Shown: one piece after another, positions 45,532-56,660 of the stretch
Layout: every line of letters starts with the position of its first letter
Position numbering within the stretch: position 1 is the first letter of the stretch
Assembly (NCBI GenBank): GCA_023634235.1
Contig: JAMKCF010000008.1
Coordinates: forward strand, 21,012,500 to 21,076,499
DNA length: 64,000 nt
DNA from: Pisaster brevispinus
Lineage: Eukaryota > Echinodermata > Asteroidea > Forcipulatida > Asteriidae
Direction of reading: 5' to 3'
The notes under the pieces: generated by a model
Seen by the model: the letters and a program-made list of their open reading frames with translations, nothing else
The model's database searches: none
Told to the model about the DNA's origin: nothing
Position numbers and translations under genes: made by a program

Positions 45532-47690
45532 GACTACAACTGAGACTACAACTGAGACTACAACTGAGACTACAACTGAGACTACAACTGAGACTACAAC
45601 TGAGACTACAACTGAGACTACAACTGAGACTACAACTGAGACTACAACTGAGACTACAACTGAGACTACATCTGAGACTACATCTGAGACTACATCTGAG
45701 ACTACATCTGAGACTACATCTGAGACTACATCTGAGACTACATCTGAGACTACATCTGAGACTACAACTGAGACTACAACTGAGACTACAACTGAGACTA
45801 CAACTGAGACTACAACTGAGACTACTACTGAGACTACTACTGAGACTACTACTGAGACTACTACTGAGACTACTACTGAGACTACAACTGAGACTACAAC
45901 TGAGGCTACAACTGAGGCTACAACTGAGGCTACAACTGAGGCTACAACTGAGGCTACAACTGAGGCTACAACTGAGGCTACAACTGAGGCTACAACTGAG
46001 GCTACAACTGAGGCTACAACTGAGGCTACAACTGAGGCTACAACTGAGGCTACAACTGAGGCTACAACTGAGGCTACAACTGAGGCTACAACTGAGGCTA
46101 CAACTGAGGCTACAACTGAGGCTACAACTGAGGCTACAACTGAGGCTACAACTGAGGCTACAACTGAGGCTACAACTGAGGCTACAACTGAGGCTACAAC
46201 TGAGGCTACAACTGAGGCTACAACTGAGGCTACAACTGAGGCTACAACTGAGGCTACAACTGAGGCTACAACTGAGGCTACAACTGAGGCTACAACTGAG
46301 GCTACAACTGAGGCTACAACTGAGGCTACAACTGAGGCTACAACTGAGGCTACAACTGAGGCTACAACTGAGGCTACAACTGAGGCTACAACTGAGGCTA
46401 CAACTGAGGCTACAACTGAGGCTACAACTGAGGCTACAACTGAGGCTACAACTGAGGCTACAACTGAGACTACAACTGAGACTACAACTGAGACTACAAC
46501 TGAGACTACAACTGAGACTACAACTGAGACTACAACTGAGACTACATCTGAGACTACAACTGAGACTACATCTGAGACTACAACTGAGACTACAACTGAG
46601 GCTACAACTGAGGCTACAACTGAGACTACAACTGAGACTACAACTGAGACTACAACTGAGACTACAACTGAGACTACAACTGAGACTACAACTGAGACTA
46701 CAACTGAGACTACAACTGAGACTACAACTGAGACTACAACTGAGACTACAACTGAGACTACAACTGAGACTACAACTGAGACTACAACTGAGACTACAAC
46801 TGAGACTACAACTGAGACTACAACTGAGACTACAACTGAGACTACAACTGAGACTACAACTGAGACTACAACTGAGACTACAACTGAGACTACAACTGAG
46901 ACTACAACTGAGACTACAACTGAGACTACAACTGAGACTACAACTGAGACTACAACTGAGACTACAACTGAGACTACAACTGAGACTACAACTGAGACTA
47001 CAACTGAGACTACAACTGAGACTACAACTGAGACTACAACTGAGACTACAACTGAGACTACAACTGAGACTACAACTGAGACTACAACTGAGACTACAAC
47101 TGAGACTACAACTGAGACTACAACTGAGACTACAACTGAGACTACAACTGAGACTACAACTGAGACTACAACTGAGACTACAACTGAGACTACAACTGAG
47201 ACTACAACTGAGACTACAACTGAGACTACAACTGAGACTACAACTGAGACTACAACTGAGACTACAACTGAGACTACAACTGAGACTACAACTGAGACTA
47301 CAACTGAGACTACAACTGAGACTACAACTGAGACTACAACTGAGACTACATCTGAGACTACATCTGAGACTACATCTGAGACTACATCTGAGACTACATC
47401 TGAGACTACATCTGAGACTACATCTGAGACTACATCTGAGACTACATCTGAGACTACATCTGAGACTACATCTGAAACTACATCTGAGACTACATCTGAG
47501 ACTACATCTGAGACTACAACTGAGACTACAACTGAGACTACAACTGAGACTACAACTGAGACTACAACTGAGACTACAACTGAGACTACAACTGAGACTA
47601 CAACTGAGACTACATCTGAGACTACATCTGAGACTACATCTGAGACTACAACTGAGACTACAACTGCGACTACAACTGAGACTACAACTG
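45532..47690. repeat. 12-bp minisatellite (ACTGAGACTACA)n, about 180 copies
   Basis: Almost perfect 12-bp units over 2.16 kb, with variant blocks: ACATCT blocks (about 45670-45755 and 47350-47510), an ACTACT block (about 45823-45880) and a long GAGGCT block (about 45901-46465), interspersed with the standard ACAACT form. Because 12 is a multiple of 3 and only two of six frames contain a stop, long ORFs on both strands (TETT on plus, CSLS on minus) follow automatically. A CCAAACTCC-type degenerate repeat continues to about 47800. Confidence 0.97.
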
Positions 47691-48284
47691 GAAGCTATCA
47701 ACCAGATGCCCCAATCTCCAAACACCAACCTCAAATCTCCAATTTCCAAACTCCAAACTGCAAACCCCAAACTCCAACCTCCGAACTCCACACTCCAATC
47801 TGAAAATGGTTGGTACAACAACAAAAAAGGACAAGGTATTTACATGCTGAAACTATAATTTAGTTAGGAAGTGTACAATTTTAAGAGAAGATCTTTTACG
47901 CGAACAACCACTCTAAAAGGTCAAGCTGCCAACATTTTCATCTTGCAGTCAAGGAAATTTTCTACAATAATCTGGGCGATATGAAGAACAGGGGGGGAAA
48001 CCTAAAATAATTGGGGAGATTTTCAAATTTGTTTATCTGAACATGGAAAGATGGATTTATTTTTAGGGAACTATCCGCAGAAACAGGGAGAGTTGGCTGC
48101 TCTAATGATGGCAAAAAAAACAGTTCTTTGACAATGTGTACGAGCTGAATTGCGAGGCAAATTCACCTCCAACAAACAGCTAGACATAGATGAAAGTGTC
48201 TATTTGGAAATTAAATTCAGCTCTCACACACTATATTCTGACAAGTGGCAAGCAACATCAGAACCCTGCAGGAGCAAAGGCCAT

Positions 48285-48705
48285 CATTTCGAGTTGAAAC
48301 GCAGACTCGAGGCCAGTAATTTTAGAGTCTGGCCAGTAAACTAATGACCAGACCAGTCCAAAGGTCTTATAAAATTTGTACCTTTTCATGAGCCGTGGGA
48401 TGAAGAGGCGACACAGACAGCACAAACTCATGAAGAAATAGCTGTGCCTACTGGACAAAGACAATTCAAAAGAACACATATAAAAAGTTTCGAAATAATC
48501 AAGTTCTGGGAAGAAAATGCAGACAAATTAAATCACTCTTGTGTCAGTGCTTGTTCAGATAAAAAAAGTTTACATGTTAAACTGAGTAGATAATGGATTT
48601 CTCTCTTTATTTCTGGTCTTGTAACAGCAATTCTTGTCTAGTGCATATTTTAAGCAACATGCAAGCCCTGCATTCTTGTGGATTTCCCCAATAAATTCAA
48701 GCCCT
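48285..48705 (+). mobile_element. MITE M1 derivative carrying a gene-like insert (first copy)
   Basis: The left part (CTCGAGGCCAGTAATTTTAG, GGCCAGTAAACTAATGACCA) and right part (TCTGGTCTTGTAACA, GCAAGCCCTGCATTCTTGTG, TAAATTCAAGCCCTG) are M1 sequence. In place of M1's own middle there is about 147 bp (48380-48526) reading GAGCCGTGGGATGAAGAGGC onward, which also occurs outside any MITE at 48871. Confidence 0.65.
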
Positions 48706-48870
48706 GGAACAAGGGGCGAATTCCATAGGGCTTTTCAAGCTGACTACCGTCAGAAAAAAATATGGGGAAGAAGAAACCTCCTGAAAACTGAACTGTTGAT
48801 TTAGGTCAGAAACTCTCTCTTCTACCAGATCTACCAATCCTGTATTATACCTTTAATAATACTCAATCAT

Positions 48871-49123
48871 ACCTTTTCATGAGCCGTGGGATGAAGAGCC
48901 GACACAGACAGCACAAACCCATGAAGAAATAGCTGTGCCTACTGGACAAAGACAATTCAAAAGAACACATATGAAAAGTTTGGAAATAATTAAGTTCTGG
49001 GAAGAAACTGCAGATACAGATTTTGTAAGAGTAACTTTTTTGTTTAGGACTGTGGCAAGTCAAGATAGAATGGTATATGCACACACAAGTGGCAAGTGGA
49101 CAATTGGTAGAAGGAGGGACTGA
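48871..49123 (+). pseudogene. Gene-like exon fragment EPWDEEATQ... (free copy 1)
   Basis: The plus strand of this family reads EPWDEEATQTAQTHEEIAVP, TGQRQFKRTHIKSLEIIKFW, EETADTDF before GTAAG, a possible donor (clear in the second copy, GATTTT|GTAAGTAT). Four copies exist (48380, 48871, 50109, 50599). No family recognised; acidic and polar, possibly an exon of an unknown gene. The upstream acceptor is not clear. Confidence 0.4.
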
Positions 49124-49577
49124 CCAGAGATCAGTGACGACATCTGACCAAATCAAGTTTTTATTACACTTGGTCACTTAACTCCAACGGAATTTGAAAT
49201 TATAAGTTTGCCTTCACTGCTCGAAATCCAATCTGGAATGAGCCTGACCCATAATCTGACTATGCATTCATCCCTTGTTCTGTTCTACAATAATTAGTGG
49301 AGTGTTGTGGCCTAGCAGTCCAGTGATGCAGACCTCACAGAACAGACTGGGTTTGTTATCATAACAACACAAAAGGACACTTTAAATGTGGTTCCATTAG
49401 CCTGCGTCGCCTGCATATGTTATGATCTGAAAGTCTTCAAACTATAAGTGAATGTCAAAAAACTCAAAAAGCCTGAACTTTCTCAGGTGCAATCAAGAAT
49501 TCAAACAAGATCCCACTAATATAAGACTTGATTCATTTAGGAAATTATCAATAAACTTCAAATATTGATAGGGTTTA

Positions 49578-50880
49578 ACAAGCTTCAAGAATTAAGTTCG
49601 GAAGTGTACGATTTCAAGAGAAGATCTTATACGCGAACATCCACTCTAGGTCAAGCTGCCAACATTTTCATCTTGCAGTCAAGGAAATTTTCTACAATAA
49701 TCTGGGCGATATGAAGAACATGGCGGAAAACCTACAATAATTGGGGAGATTTTCAAATTTGTTTATCTGAACATGGAAAGATGAATTTATTTTCAGGGAA
49801 CTATCTGCAGAAACAGGGAGAGTTGGCTGCTCTAAAGATGGCAACAAAACAGTTCTTTGACAATGTATATTAGCTGGATTGCGAGGCAAATTCACCTCCA
49901 ACAAACAGCTAGACACAGATGAAAGTGTCTATTCGGAAATTAAATTCAGCTCTCACACACTAAACTCTGACGAGTGGTAAGCAACGTCAAAACCCTGCAG
50001 GAGCAAAGGCCATCATTATGAGTAGAAACGCAGACTCGAGGCCAATAATTTTAGAGTCTGGCCAGTAAACTAATGACCAGACCAGTCCAAAGGTCTTATA
50101 AAATTTGTACCTTTTCATGAGCCGTGGGATGAAGAGGCGACACAGACAGCACAAACTAATGAAGAAATAGCTGTGCCTACTGGACAAAGACAATTCAAAA
50201 GAACACATATAAAAAGTTTGGAATAATTAAGTTCTGGGAAGAAACTGCAGACAAATGAAATCACTCTTGTGTCAGTGCTTGTTCAGATAAAAACAGTTTA
50301 AATGCTAAACTGTGTAGATAATGGATTTCTCTCTTTATTTCTGGTCTTGTACCAGAAATTCTTGTCTAGTGCATATTTTAAGCAACATGCAAGCCCTGCA
50401 TTCTTGTGGATTTCCCCAACAAATTCAAGCCCTGGAACAAGGGGCGAATTCCATAGGGCTTTTCAAGATCAATACCGTCAGAAAAAGATATGGGGAAGAA
50501 GAAACCTCCTGAAAACTGAACTGTTGATTTAGGTCAGAAACTCTCTCTTCTACCAGATCTACCAATCCTGTATTATACCTTTAATAATACTCAATCGTAC
50601 CTTTTCATGAGCCATGGGATGAAGAGCTGACACAGACAGCACAAACTCATGAAGAAATAGCTGTGCCTACTGGACAAAGACAATTAAAAAAAACACATAT
50701 AAAAAGTTTGGAAATAATTAAGTTCTGGGAAGAAACTGCAGACACAGATTTTGTAAGTATAACTTTTCTTTAGGACTGTGGCAAGTCAATGTAGAATGGT
50801 ATATGCACACAAGCGGCAAGTGGACAATTGGTAGCAGGAGGGACTGACCAGAGCAGAGTCAGAGATCAGAAGAAACCTAC
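49578..50880. repeat. 1.73-kb tandem duplication, second copy
   Basis: Colinear with 47850-49140, including the MITE M1 derivative (about 50015-50435) and the two gene-like fragments at 50109 and 50599. The intervening 49140-49578 is not duplicated and shows no gene. Confidence 0.88.
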
Positions 50881-51202
50881 CGAAAACTGAACTGTTGGGA
50901 GTGTTGATTTAGTTCACAAAATGTCTCTGAGAACTGGAGTTCATAGATGGTGATAGAGATGAATAAAGTTATATTATTCTGTGCTGCAGACATAATTTCC
51001 AAACCAGACTAAACCAGAATGAGTGCTCCCGACTAGACTAATATTAGCATTCTCGCCACTGTCTTCACTGACAAACGTTGCTGCCGTCATTGTTTAGTCT
51101 TTGTTTTCTCCCAAAAGTTGTAATGATCGTAGAGAAACAAACCTAACTGCACAAACGAACATGATAAACCGTAGAATAAGAGTAGAATAAAGTGATATTT
51201 AC

Positions 51203-51309
51203 CTGAACATTCGCACACATGCAGTGCCTACATCTTCAATCATTCGAAGGCTGCATTCAAAATGAAAAAGAACAACAGCAAAAACGTAGCCAGAAACCCG
51301 AGGTGTCAT
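51203..51309 (-). CDS. Candidate first exon with signal-peptide-like start
   Basis: GACAAGATG starts MTPRVSGYVFAVVLFHFECS then LRMIEDVGTACVRMF, with donor TTCAG|GTAAATA. Residues 5-17 form a hydrophobic stretch after one Arg, ending FEC-S, like a short secretory signal. It points left toward the block A CUB exons on the same strand, so it may be their first exon, but no transcript evidence is available. A TGACGTCA-like element (GCGACGTCAGC) sits about 120 bp upstream at about 51428. Confidence 0.4.
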
Positions 51310-52020
51310 CTTGTCTTCGTAAAGCAAAATAATGCTGGAGAAACCCCGCGAAAATTCCAAACGCTGTGAGGGCGCTGTACAATAAAATAAGCTACATGAC
51401 AAGTAAAAATTACGTCACTTGAATGCGACGTCAGCAACGTCATCAAAGTAAGTGCAAATGAAGGGGGGGGGGGTACTTCAAACATTTGAGAAACTAGTCA
51501 TCCTTGATCTTTCAACTTTTCTGAGTTCAGTAATTAAGATTAAATAAGTAAAAGTAAAATAATTTGCATGTTGTCGTAATCTGAAAACTGCATATCGTTT
51601 ACACAAAGGTAAATTTAACCACTTTCGTCATTCAAGAACTAAAAATAGTTTTTTTGCAGATGAAAATATGTTGTCAATCTTAAATTTGTAATCGGCAACC
51701 TTTACGTTAATTAAATTAACAAATTAAATTGGAAGTGTTGAAATTGAACTACTCTTGCATTGATAGTCACAGAGCGGGTTTCTTTCTCACTATTGCCATG
51801 GTGGGGACTTCTGAACTTATCAAAAAGTTGTTTTCCTTTTTGTAGTTTTTCGTTGGAATAATAATAATAAATTTTATACTAACATCAATATTTTTTCCCA
51901 ACAATTAATATTTTTCTTAACCACTTGTCGTACCTTTTAAACATGTTTGTATGAACGCATCCATCTGTCTTTGTTTTCAATAAAGTATAAAATATCGAAA
52001 AGTAGTTTACTCAACCGCGT
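51310..52020. other. No gene seen
   Basis: AT-rich; a G run lies near 51462-51473. No supported exon. Confidence 0.4.
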
Positions 52021-52930
52021 TATGTAATTGTGCGTGTTATGGATGGAAAATGGCGTATGTAACTGTGATACTAACCACTAATCAATGGACCAAATTTGCC
52101 AGCTCAAAAATTTGGTATGTTCAGTTTGAGAGTTTTCAAGATTCTGGGATTAAACTTACACTTTTACTAATAACGAAGAGTACATTCTTAGAGGTAGTTA
52201 TTACTCAACCGCATAAGGCAAATGTACGTGAGACGCAAATGACATCTGCGTAGATGTGGTTAATTAACTCCAAAATGTGGTGCCCAGTGTAACACTCGTT
52301 TAATGAGATTGAACTGGCTGCTTCAGAACACCCACTTGTCTTAGTACAGAATTCATGTCAGAGCATTTTGAGCAGTTTGAATATTGTTAGTCTCCGATCG
52401 AACTCAGATTGAACCAGCAGTTCAAAGAGGCAGTTGACTAATTAAAGTGCATGGGCCATTTTGCGTGTTATAGATGGAGAATGGCGTCTGTATAACTGTA
52501 CTTAATTAACCACTAATTACTGGACCAATTAAGCTACTTCAAAAAAGTGGTGTGTCCAGGTTATAACAGTCTTCAAGATCCTGGGCTATTTTTTTTTTAC
52601 TGATAATGAAGGATACAATTTTTTTTTTAAGGTAGTTTTACTCAACCGCATGTGCATTGTACCTGCTATAGATGGAAAATAGCTTCTGTAAAACTGTATT
52701 TAACCACTAATTAGTGAACCAAATAAGGCAGCTCAAAAATAGCCACAACTATATACAGACACCATTTCCATTTATAATGCCTGTGCTTTCGAGTCAACTA
52801 CCTTTCTGAAAAGAATTTGTACCCTTCATTATGAATAGAAGCTGGCTAATTTGGCTCACTAATTAGTGGTTAATTAACCACAGTTTTTCAGATGCCATTT
52901 TTACTCTTTGCCTATTTATGCAGGGACTAT
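52020..52930. repeat. Cluster of direct and inverted ~200-bp repeats
   Basis: The phrase GTTATGGATGGAAAATGGCG ... CTAACCACTAATCAATGGAC recurs near 52036, 52469 and 52668, and an inverted relative (TTTGGCTCACTAATTAGTGG) lies near 52850-52900. This looks like nested old foldback MITEs. No ORF of interest. Confidence 0.65.
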
Positions 52931-53961
52931 ACTTTTTTGCAAAAGAATCTTTAAAAGGATGTAAGAGCTATAAAAAGTGGCTCAACGTATTGTAAGAGCT
53001 CATCCCTATCTGCCAGAAGGGGAGCGGACTACCCGCTAAACTCAGAAACAAACAAATTACTCCAAAATGGAAACAGAAATGCAGGTACTCGCTCATCTTG
53101 TAATTCTCCCCCAAAGGGAACATAACAAAATACAATATTATAAATATAAAGTCAATTAATAAAGCAAAACAAAGCAATTGGCAGAGATGAAGGAATTTAT
53201 GAGGACCCTCCTCACTTAATTAACAGTTAATGTAGAGACAAGGGAAGGAGGCCGGCCTTCTATTTAAAAATTATTTCTGGAATAAAATTATGTTTTGATA
53301 CAGATACTCACAAATAGCTCTATGACCCTATCCCTCCCTACTGAAATGCATTTGGAGCATGGCCAGAGTCATGCTTCGTACAAAATAAAGAAAAATAACG
53401 TGAGAAAATAAATGTGCTCTTGATCTCTCTTGCTTAAAGCTAAAACGAAAAAGAGAATGAGCCTAAAGGTCGAGACTTCAAACTTAACTTTTCACTATAA
53501 ATATTCTAACAACCAAGTTGGAGGAGACAATTGAACATTGAGGACGCACAATTGGGTTCCCTACTTTACGACCATGCGACCCGAGTGGTCCATAAAAACA
53601 AACAAGTGTGACCTAGAAAGGATTTATGAAAATGACATTTATATATGATTAAGATTTTAAAATTTATTAAAATTGACAAACTTCGTGACTTTAAGGTCAA
53701 ATTACAGAGTCATTACAATAGTAAAAAATCGATAAGACATACTTTTTTTTTAAGGACACCTAAATAGAAAAAAATAGATAAGAAAAACAGATTGCACACT
53801 CGCCTTTAAAACAAAAACAGAACCACATAAACAAAAGAAACACCTCACTGTAGTTTAAAAGGGAAATGGAATAATTAACAGGGACATAAATGTTTCAATA
53901 AAACATAAAATTAAATAAGAACCTCACTCAGACCACCACACACAATAAAATGGAGAAATAA
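52931..53961. other. No gene seen
   Basis: AT-rich sequence with small ORFs only. AGAGACAAGGGAAGGAGGC at about 53234 recurs near 40766, a hint of another dispersed repeat. Confidence 0.4.
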
Positions 53962-54354
53962 TTAAGAATTAATTAAACCTATGAAATAAGGAACAGGGCT
54001 ATTTTTAAAACGACTGGATCTGGTGGGGATGGTTGAAACATGATGCCTATTTCGGAGATTTCGACCATGACTCTCATGCCTGGTAGGGGGAAGGAGGTCT
54101 TTAGTGTGAGGGTTATTAGCAAGTTCATTAGCAAAACGCCTGCAGTGTGCCTCTCTCCTACCAGCCAAAGAGTCAAGGCTAAGCGATGAAAGAGCAGAGT
54201 CATACCAATAATAACTATTACCCAACATAATTTGACGGTCAAAAACATTTATGTGAGGTGTAAGCCAAGGCTTGTCATTAACACGGCTCTTGTAGCTTTT
54301 CAAGGGAAAATAAGAAACCATGGCTGAATCAAGCAAATTGTCAAAAAATATCAA
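53962..54354 (-). mobile_element. Internally deleted non-LTR retrotransposon ORF
   Basis: A 130-residue ORF. Its start contains FPLKSYKSRVNDKPWLTPHI, typical of the linker between the endonuclease and RT domains (DKPWxT..I). Its end contains ALSSLSLDSLAGRREAHCRR, FANELANNPHTKDLLPP and FKNSPVPYFIGLIN, typical of the extreme C-terminus (L..R+......FA......P......P ... +..S.IPY+..L+N). The whole RT catalytic region between them is missing, apparently by an in-frame deletion after NVFDRQ. No RT activity is possible. Confidence 0.75.
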
Positions 54355-54889
54355 CCATGATTTTCATTGATTTACACCTTTAAACTATATATGCACCTCA
54401 AACTCACAATTTGACTTACTTGTGAGATTCATACACAAGAATATTATACATAAACAGTCCCTCACACTTAAGAAAAATATACTGTATATAATTATATGCA
54501 CTGAAAGTAACAATATGACCAGACATTAAATCAGTTGTTCTAAATACAAATGAGCATGAATAAACAATTCTCAGCAAAAAACTTATTACAAATTGGCTCT
54601 AAAAATCATGGAAAAACTACTACACACACAAAAACAGATAGTGGCCTGACGTTTCGACCCTAGCAGAGTCTTTCTTGAAGGCAAAATGACAAGACTACAA
54701 ACATAAAAAGTGGAGTGGAGATAGACGTTAGAGATGAAAGCACACAGAGAAAGCAGGAGGATGAACAAAAAGGAGGGTAACAAAAGGGGGTGGGGTGGGG
54801 GAGGGGCTGGTTTGACCACAAGAGGAACGAATACAAAAGACAAAATAAATGATGTATATTCGGTTTGCAGTAATCACCGTGTGTATATC

Positions 54890-55560
54890 TACTAGCTATG
54901 TAGATTTGTTCTTAAAGAACTAGGTCTTGCTTTTTATTTTATTTTTATTCTACTGCCGCAGAGTAGATTTGGAAATCGGGAGACTACTTCGGGAGACTAC
55001 TTAGTTCTGAAAAGAACTGTCCAGCTTATTAGCTACTACCTGGGCGGAGGGTAGGAAATCGGCCGGGACTACTACTTTGGCTTCATAGTGGATAGGATCG
55101 AGGGGACTTCTCGTTATTAACTTCACTGCCACGGAGTGAGTTCTTAATTGGTCTCAACGTTTCGACTAGCTTGCTCTAGTCATCGTCTCATCGTTAAGAG
55201 ACGATGACTGGAGCAAGCTAGTCGAAACCGACTAGCTTGCTCTAGTCATTGTCCGGAGACGATGACTAGAGGAAGCTAGTCTAAATGTTGAGACCAATTA
55301 AGAACTCACTCCGCGGCAATGAAGTTAATACTGAGAAGTTTCCTCGATCGAATTCACTATGAAGCCAAAGTAGTAGTCCCGGCCAATTTCCTACCCACCG
55401 CCCAGGTAGTAGCTAATAAGCTGGACAGTTCTTTTCAGAACTAAGTAGTCTCCCGAAGTAGTCTTCCGATTTCCAAATCTACTCTGCGGCAGTAGAATAA
55501 AAAATGTTAAAAAAGCAAGACCTAGTTCATTAGAACAAATCTACATAGCTAGTAGATATA
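54890..55560. repeat. Foldback element, block B
   Basis: Two ~300-bp arms (54890-55190 and 55255-55560) in inverted orientation around a ~65-bp centre that itself contains several copies of GACTAGCTTGCTCTAGTC-like sequence. Same family as 41360-42370 and the one-arm copies in the CTR9 array. Confidence 0.9.
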
Positions 55561-55819
55561 CATACGGTGTTAATGCAAACTGAATATACATTGATACCTC
55601 ATCATGCAAAGCCTCAAAAAGTAAAAAATAAATGATGGGAAGAGGGAGACAAAAGTAATTGATTAGTGAATGAGGCAGACTGGAGAGGAGAATCTGTGGT
55701 AAAAAGGAGAAGGCAAAGACAAAAGGTTATTAGACATTTCCTTCTTGGATGTTTAGACCATGGGGTTGAATGGTCTGAAGACGTCTTATCCATAGCTTCT
55801 CCCTACTCATACGTACAAT

Positions 55820-55966
55820 CTTGTGGTTTCCTAGTGCCTCAAAGCCCTGTAAAATCATGAGAGAAATGGAGTGATTAGAAAGATTAAAGTGACGCCCTAC
55901 ACAGCTATATCCAGCTTTTGGATGTTGACTGTGGATCTGGCTGGGATTTATTCTCTCTGTAAACAC
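55820..55966 (-). other. Exon-like segment VFTERINP, block B
   Basis: Acceptor GTTTGTACAG, then VFTERINPSQIHSQHPKAGY, SCVGRHFNLSNHSI. It has diverged from the block A copy at about one base in seven, yet both stay open in this frame. Role unknown. Confidence 0.35.
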
Positions 55967-56498
55967 CTGTACAAACTGTTGAGAGTTGTGCAGGCGGTCA
56001 ATAAAACACATACATGTACATTTAATTATCTTATACAATGCAAGTATGTCGATAAAATGTCAATAAAAATGAAGGCAACTCCTAGATATTCAGTCTCTAC
56101 CAAATAATTATTATCTCGAAGAAAGCAAATGCATGAGTGCGTGATTGGAGAACATAGAATATATAGCATGACACTGGATGGGCAAGAAGGCATAAGTTAC
56201 CTAACACACAGGGCCCACTAATCATCATCATTCACACAACAAACTCACAAACCTATGCCTCCAAGTCGAATCCCACCAGCCAAACCGCAGTCAACACACC
56301 CATGCATTCCATTTAAAATAATACACATAATTATTAATATTATTATTAATATTACAATATGAACCTGGTCGGTCGACAAGCAGATAATAACTATAAAAAA
56401 AATAAAGACCAGTAGGCTGACCACTACCTGTACTGATAGCCATAATTCAGTTCATACATGGAAAAAGCTGCCGTCCAACCACTCTGATGTCCAACACT

Positions 56499-56660
56499 TT
56501 ACAGGAAAATGTCTCTTTCTCTCGAGCTCTCTGCAACTTTGGAAGCACTACTCGTCGTCTGTTTGGAATTTTGCGATGACTTCACTTCCCTCGGTGATCC
56601 AAGTGAAAGTATTTGCATCCCTACAGAAGACAGACGCTTCTTGGGTATCACGTCCTGAAT
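56499..56660 (-). pseudogene. CUB gene C-terminal exon, block B
   Basis: 162 nt including TAA. Acceptor TGTGTTCAG, then IQDVIPKKRLSSVGMQILSL, GSPREVKSSQNSKQTTSSAS, KVAESSRERDIFL. Basic, Ser-rich tail without a recognised domain. The open frame is longer than in block A, so B may preserve the older form. Confidence 0.5.

Larger units (their letters stand above)
47850..49140. repeat. 1.73-kb tandem duplication, first copy
   Basis: GAAGTGTACAATTTTAAGAG onward recurs 1728-1729 bp downstream (48380 matches 50109; 48871 matches 50599). Copies differ by scattered substitutions. It contains the dispersed repeat seen at 2.2 kb, a MITE M1 derivative, and two copies of a gene-like fragment. Confidence 0.88.

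Noticed and set aside
45521..47824. 767-residue minus-strand ORF rich in CSLS/CSLR as a real gene
   Set aside because: It is an automatic product of a 12-bp tandem repeat (12 is a multiple of 3 and four of six frames lack stops). No splice sites, domain or upstream gene structure supports it.
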